Source: an uncultured Solobacterium sp. (GTDB lineage: Bacteria; Bacillota_I; Bacilli_A; Erysipelotrichales; Erysipelotrichaceae). From it: a stretch of 20,221 bases of DNA. Positions 16,829 to 20,221 of the stretch are shown piece after piece. The stretch covers positions 1 through 20,221 of the forward strand of contig CAKMPP010000085.1 of NCBI GenBank assembly GCA_927911475.1. Reading direction: 5' to 3'. Under the pieces are notes generated by a model, which worked only from the letters and a program-made list of their open reading frames with translations, was not told the DNA's origin and ran no database searches. The position numbers and the translations under genes were made by a program. Position 1 is the first letter of the stretch. Every line of letters starts with the position of its first letter.

Positions 16829-18061
16829 ATGAACGGAACAAAACTATATCAAAGAATAGCAATAGTGCCTATCGTAGCTCTTGGCTTAGCAGTAGCCGGT
16901 TGCAATAAACAAGCAGTTAACGGGACTATCACTACTACCCCAACTACAAATACAGCAACAACAACGACTACACAAAAGAATACTACTCTTAACTATTCAA
17001 AGAATTCTCCTTTAGATACAACAAATATGTTTACACAAACAGATCTTACACAGACTGTCGATACTACAAACGCAAAGAAGATTTCTTTAGAAGATGGTAA
17101 GGATGTTACTATCGATACAGCTGGTACTTATGTTATTACCGGTTCTGCAACAAATTCCACGGTAATCGTTAACGCTTCTGCCGATGCAGGTGTACATCTC
17201 GTATTTGATAACGTATCTATCACAAATACAAACAAGCCTGCTGTATATACAGTTAACGCTAAAAACGTATATGTAACTACAACACAAAACTCAACAAATA
17301 ACCTAAAGGTTACTGGTGAATTTACTGAAGACAACGGTGATGATATCGATGCCGTAATCTTTGCAAAAACAAATATTACTCTAAATGGTTTAGGCACATT
17401 AAATATCGACTCTTCTGCAAATGGCGTTGCTTCCAATAACGACTTAAAGGTTACTGGTGGTACTTATAACGTGAATACTACAAAGCATGGATTCAAAGCT
17501 CTTAACAGTATTCGTGTTGCAGACGGTACATTCAACATCAACGCGACAAAGGATGGTTTCCATTCTGAAAATGAAGATGATTTAACAACTGGTTATGTAT
17601 ACATCGCTGGTGGTAACTTTACAATCAACTCTGAAGATGATGGAATCCAAGGCACAACAATTACAGAGATTGATGGTGGTACATTTGATATCAACGCAGT
17701 AGAAGGTATCGAAGGTACATATGTACAAATCAACGATGGTACAATCAAAATCTATGCTACAGATGATGGTATCAACGCATCTGAAAAAGCAACAAACTAT
17801 GATGTACAGATTGAAATCAATGGTGGTAACTTAGATATTACAATGGCTGAGGGTGATACAGATGCCCTTGATGCAAATGGTACATTAACAATCAATGGTG
17901 GTAATATCAATATCACAGCTCAGTTCGCATTCGACTTTGACTTAACTGCCTCATTAAATGGTGGAACAGTTATTGTAAATGGAACACAGGTCACATCAAT
18001 TACCAACTCCATGATGGAGGGTGGCGGAGGTCCAGGCGGATTTGGAGGTCCTCAACACTAA
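16829..18061 (+). CDS. Cthe_2159-like carbohydrate-binding beta-helix lipoprotein
   Basis: A predicted lipoprotein with lipobox AVAGC (Cys25), a Thr/Asn-rich linker (about 27-70), and then repeating short beta-strand units (GGTYNVN, GGNFTIN, GGTFDIN, NDGTIKIYA, GGNLDITMA, GGNINITA) typical of a right-handed parallel beta-helix. Acidic turns (SEDDGIQG, ATDDGINASE, GDTDALDANG) resemble the calcium sites of the Cthe_2159 family, which binds polysaccharide such as cellulose or pectin. The C-terminus is Gly-rich (MMEGGGGPGGFGGPQH). ATG at 16829 follows a perfect AAAGGAGG; an upstream ATG at 16775 lacks a ribosome site and would put 18 charged residues before the signal peptide. It is monocistronic, with its own terminator. 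The ligand is unknown. Confidence 0.85.
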   Translation: MNGTKLYQRIAIVPIVALGLAVAGCNKQAVNGTITTTPTTNTATTTTTQKNTTLNYSKNSPLDTTNMFTQTDLTQTVDTTNAKKISLEDGKDVTIDTAGTYVITGSATNSTVIVNASADAGVHLVFDNVSITNTNKPAVYTVNAKNVYVTTTQNSTNNLKVTGEFTEDNGDDIDAVIFAKTNITLNGLGTLNIDSSANGVASNNDLKVTGGTYNVNTTKHGFKALNSIRVADGTFNINATKDGFHSENEDDLTTGYVYIAGGNFTINSEDDGIQGTTITEIDGGTFDINAVEGIEGTYVQINDGTIKIYATDDGINASEKATNYDVQIEINGGNLDITMAEGDTDALDANGTLTINGGNINITAQFAFDFDLTASLNGGTVIVNGTQVTSITNSMMEGGGGPGGFGGPQH

Positions 18062-18065
18062 CCAT

Positions 18066-18100
18066 AATCAACTCTATGGAAACATAGGGTTGATTTTTTT
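18066..18100 (+). terminator. Terminator of the beta-helix lipoprotein gene
   Basis: AATCAAC-T-CTATG pairs with CATAG-G-GTTGATT around a GAAA loop (18066-18095), and seven T's follow. The stop codon is just upstream. Confidence 0.93.
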
Positions 18101-18103
18101 ATA

Positions 18104-18130
18104 GGAAAAGGAAGGTCGAATGACCTTCCC
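18104..18130 (-). terminator. Terminator of the V-type ATPase operon
   Basis: On the minus strand GGAAGGTC (18129-18122) pairs with GACCTTCC (18117-18110) around a 4-nt loop, followed by TTTTCC. It directly follows the subunit D stop codon. Confidence 0.8.
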
Positions 18131-18743
18131 TAATTCTCTTTCTGTGCTTTGATGACTTTCATACGTGAGAATTCCTCACGCTCTTTTTCTTCCAAAGATT
18201 CAGTCATTTCTTTAATGGATGATTGATAACGAGGTATCACAACATTCTTTAAAGCATTTGCACGTTTTTGTGTTTTGGAGATTGCATTTGCTAGACGATA
18301 TATAGAGTTATCTACTTCCGCTAGGACCAATGTAATCTGTTTTACTTTCTGAAATTGGATGTACGCTTCATCGATACGTGACGATGTACCCTCTAGACCG
18401 TATGGCACTTCTATACTATCAGGTTGGTGGTAGATGATATTTGGAACTTCAACACCCATAACACTACGATATGTAAGTCTAATCGAATCATCTACTTTAA
18501 TATGTTCCGTAATAGCGGTAATCATACCACTGGACATATTTGCCTGTTGCAGTAAATAGTACCCAGTTTGGTAAGCACTCGTAATCTGTTCACGTAGAAT
18601 CTTTACCTTCTCTACCTGCGACATCATTTCACGTATCAAAATATTACGCTTACGATCCATTAGTTCAAAGCCGTTTTGTGCAAGAGCCAGGGACTTGCGG
18701 GCTTTGATAAGATTACCCTTGTCGCAACTACCTGCGCTGCCAT
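18130..18743 (-). CDS. ntpD: V-type ATP synthase subunit D; apparent frameshift
   Basis: Subunit D is the central rotor stalk of the V-type ATPase, linking the A3B3 head to the membrane ring. The protein is a long antiparallel coiled coil, with LANAISKTQKRANALKNVVIPRY in the conserved C-terminal helix. Translation from ATG at 18743 gives MAAQVVATR and then leaves frame. Restoring one base to the CCC at 18716-18718 (GGG on the coding strand) yields GNLIKARKSLALAQNGFELMDRKR, the normal N-terminal helix, and 204 residues in all. AAGGAGAAG precedes the start, which lies 2 nt after the ntpB stop. It is the last gene of the operon. Confidence 0.92.
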
Positions 18744-18745
18744 AA

Positions 18746-20167
18746 CTACTCTTCTCCTTTAATAATTAACTGAATCGTATGCTCAGCGTGTTCAGAGTCG
18801 TAGTTAGCTTCAATGATCTTTGGATCAAGACGATCTAACGCTTCCTTAGGAAGTAAGGATAGTAATGCCCAACCAAGTCCAAGTGTTTCCTTCATGGAAC
18901 GATTGACACGATATCCCTGTCCTAGGAATATAGATTCAAATCTCTTACCAAACGCAATGTATTGCTTATCAAGAGGAGATAATTCATCTTCACCAATAAC
19001 ACTCGCAAGAGATCTTGCGTCCTGTACTTTTGCATAACATGCAAATAACTGGTTGGCAACATCCTGATGATCTGCTCTTGTATAACCTTCACCAATACCA
19101 TCCTTCATCAAACGAGATAGTGATGAAAGAATACCAATTGGTGGATTAATGTTATTTAGATATAAGTCACGGTCTAATACTATCTGACCTTCAGTAATAT
19201 ATCCTGTTAAGTCAGGTACTGGGTGAGTAATATCATCGTTAGGCATCGTTAAGATAGGAATCTGCGTAACAGAACCCTTTCCACCTTTGACGATACCAGC
19301 TCTTTCATATAAAGAAGCTAAATCAGAATACATGTATCCAGGGAAACCTTTACGTGAAGGAATTTCACCCTTAGAGGATGAGAACTCACGTACAGCTTCA
19401 CAATACGCTGTCATATCTGTCAAGATAACAAGAACGTTCATATCACATTCATATGCTAGATACTCAGCTGCTGTTAATGCACAACGTGGAGTCATAAATT
19501 CTTTCAAGAAATTGGGTCATCAGACAAGTTAATAAACATACATACCTTATCCATTACACCAGTTTCTTCAAAAGAACGTCTAAATGTATCTGCTACGTCA
19601 TTTTTAACACCCATTGACACCAAACACGATACAGAAGTTTTCTGCATCCTGTCCTGTTAATGAGGCTTGTCTTACAATCTGGCTTGCAAGCTTATCGTGT
19701 GGTAAACCTGAACCAGAGAAAATAGGTAATTTTTGTCCACGAATCAAAGTATTCAATCCATCAATCGCAGAGATACCTGTATTGATGTAGTTACGTGGAT
19801 ATTCACGTGATACTGGATTTAAAGGTTTTCCATTTACATCTTCATACTTGTTGATGTACACAGGTCCAAGGTTATCAATTGGATCACCGACACCATTAAA
19901 TGTACGACCAAGGATTTCCTTTGATACACCTAATACCATTGGATGACCTAATAACTTTGTCTTTGTATTTGTCTTACCTAAACCATCTGTTCCTTCGAAC
20001 ACCTGAATGATGGCACGTTCTCCTTCAATTTCAACAACTCTACCCTTACGTCTTGAGCCATTATTAAGAAGGATTGATACCATTTCTTCATTTGAAACAT
20101 TCTTTACATGATCCAATGCAACAAGAGAGCCTTGGATTTCATCTAAACCTAATAACTGTAAACTCAT
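18746..20167 (-). CDS. ntpB: V-type ATP synthase subunit B; several apparent frameshifts
   Basis: Subunit B is the non-catalytic partner of the A subunit in the hexameric head. Seen are the N-terminal barrel (KGRVVEIEGERAIIQVFEGTDGL), GRTFNGVGDPID, NTGISAIDGLNTLIRGQKLPIFSGSGLPHDKLA (the degenerate P-loop of B subunits), TPRCALTAAEYLAYE and the YTRADHQDVANQLFA region. The first frame ends at 19604. A middle frame (MGVKNDVADTFRRSFEETGVM to INLSDDP) bridges to the final one. One extra base near 19614-19615, plus net two extra (or one missing) at about 19495-19512, explain the breaks. The best repair reads DDPILERFMTPR, with the family's ER-TPR pattern, and gives about 472 residues. ATG at 20167 follows GAGGAGG. 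Confidence 0.92.
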
Positions 20168-20221
20168 TGAAATCCTCCTCTCTTATTGGGATTGACGCTA
20201 AAGCCGCATCAATCTTTTCAT
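20139..20221 (-). CDS. ntpA: Possible 3' end of V-type ATPase subunit A
   Basis: Gene order in V-ATPase operons puts ntpA directly before ntpB. The 54 nt before the ntpB start are open in one minus-strand frame (EKIDAALASIPIREEDFNE), which would end 29 nt inside ntpB. Too little is visible to prove the identity. A nearer stop in another frame (TAG about 20198-20200) is an alternative end, and undetected indels are likely here as elsewhere. Confidence 0.3.
   Translation of the reverse strand, partial: EKIDAALASIPIREEDFNEFTVIRFR

Noticed and set aside
302..20167. Programmed frameshifting or an altered genetic code as the cause of the split genes
   Set aside because: Breaks occur at unrelated sequences, in both directions, with no slippery heptamer plus structure, and TGA serves as a normal stop while TGG encodes Trp.
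1..20221. CRISPR arrays, tRNAs, rRNAs, insertion sequences, prophage or att sites
   Set aside because: I looked for regular repeats, cloverleaf structures, transposase motifs and terminal repeats, and found none that hold up.

Overview
The window is low-GC Bacillota DNA using the standard bacterial code: TGA is a stop and Trp is TGG. A V-type ATPase, a SUF operon ordered sufC-D-S-U-B, MurT/GatD, YhaM, RecX, DegV, PadR and a flavodiiron protein together suggest an anaerobic or microaerophilic gut or oral firmicute. Erysipelotrichia is my best guess, but this is inference and no marker gene was compared.

Layout. Positions 1-300 hold the end of a DHHA1-type (alanyl-tRNA editing or AlaRS-like) gene and a strong two-way terminator. 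On the minus strand, 302-1506 is a flavodiiron protein and 1602-2454 a DegV fatty-acid-binding protein, each with its own promoter. 2528-4160 is a PadR/DUF2812-type envelope unit whose promoter is covered by a duplicated 19-bp palindrome. 4161-9501 is a complete SUF iron-sulfur operon (sufC, a short sufD, sufS, sufU, sufB) ending in 5-formyl-THF cyclo-ligase. On the plus strand, 9564-11524 encodes two tandem exported PpiC/PrsA-like foldases, and 11560-11968 a HIT hydrolase. The minus-strand operon from 16696 to 11986 carries recX, yhaM, murT, gatD and a small HEPN-like membrane protein. Divergent from it, 16829-18100 encodes a beta-helix, Cthe_2159-type carbohydrate-binding lipoprotein. From 18104 to the right edge lie the last genes of a V-type ATPase operon (ntpB and ntpD, plus perhaps the end of ntpA).

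How the genes work together. The SUF genes build Fe-S clusters. The flavodiiron protein would remove O2 or NO. MurT/GatD amidate the D-Glu of lipid II. The two foldases mature exported proteins. The V-ATPase couples ATP to H+ or Na+ transport.

A major caveat is that at least nine conserved genes (fprA, degV, DUF2812, sufC, the HEPN-like gene, murT, yhaM, recX, ntpB and ntpD) are split by 1-2 nt indels, mostly in short homopolymers. Repairing each gives a full-length, family-typical protein. Several are normally essential or core genes, so I read these as sequence errors rather than real pseudogenes. I give each as one full-span gene and state where the frame breaks.

I found no CRISPR array, tRNA, rRNA, insertion sequence or phage gene, and no clear new defence or biosynthetic system. 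The best leads are a recX gene carrying a glycosyltransferase-like N-terminus, the HEPN-TM protein at the end of the murT-gatD operon, and the PadR operator pair.
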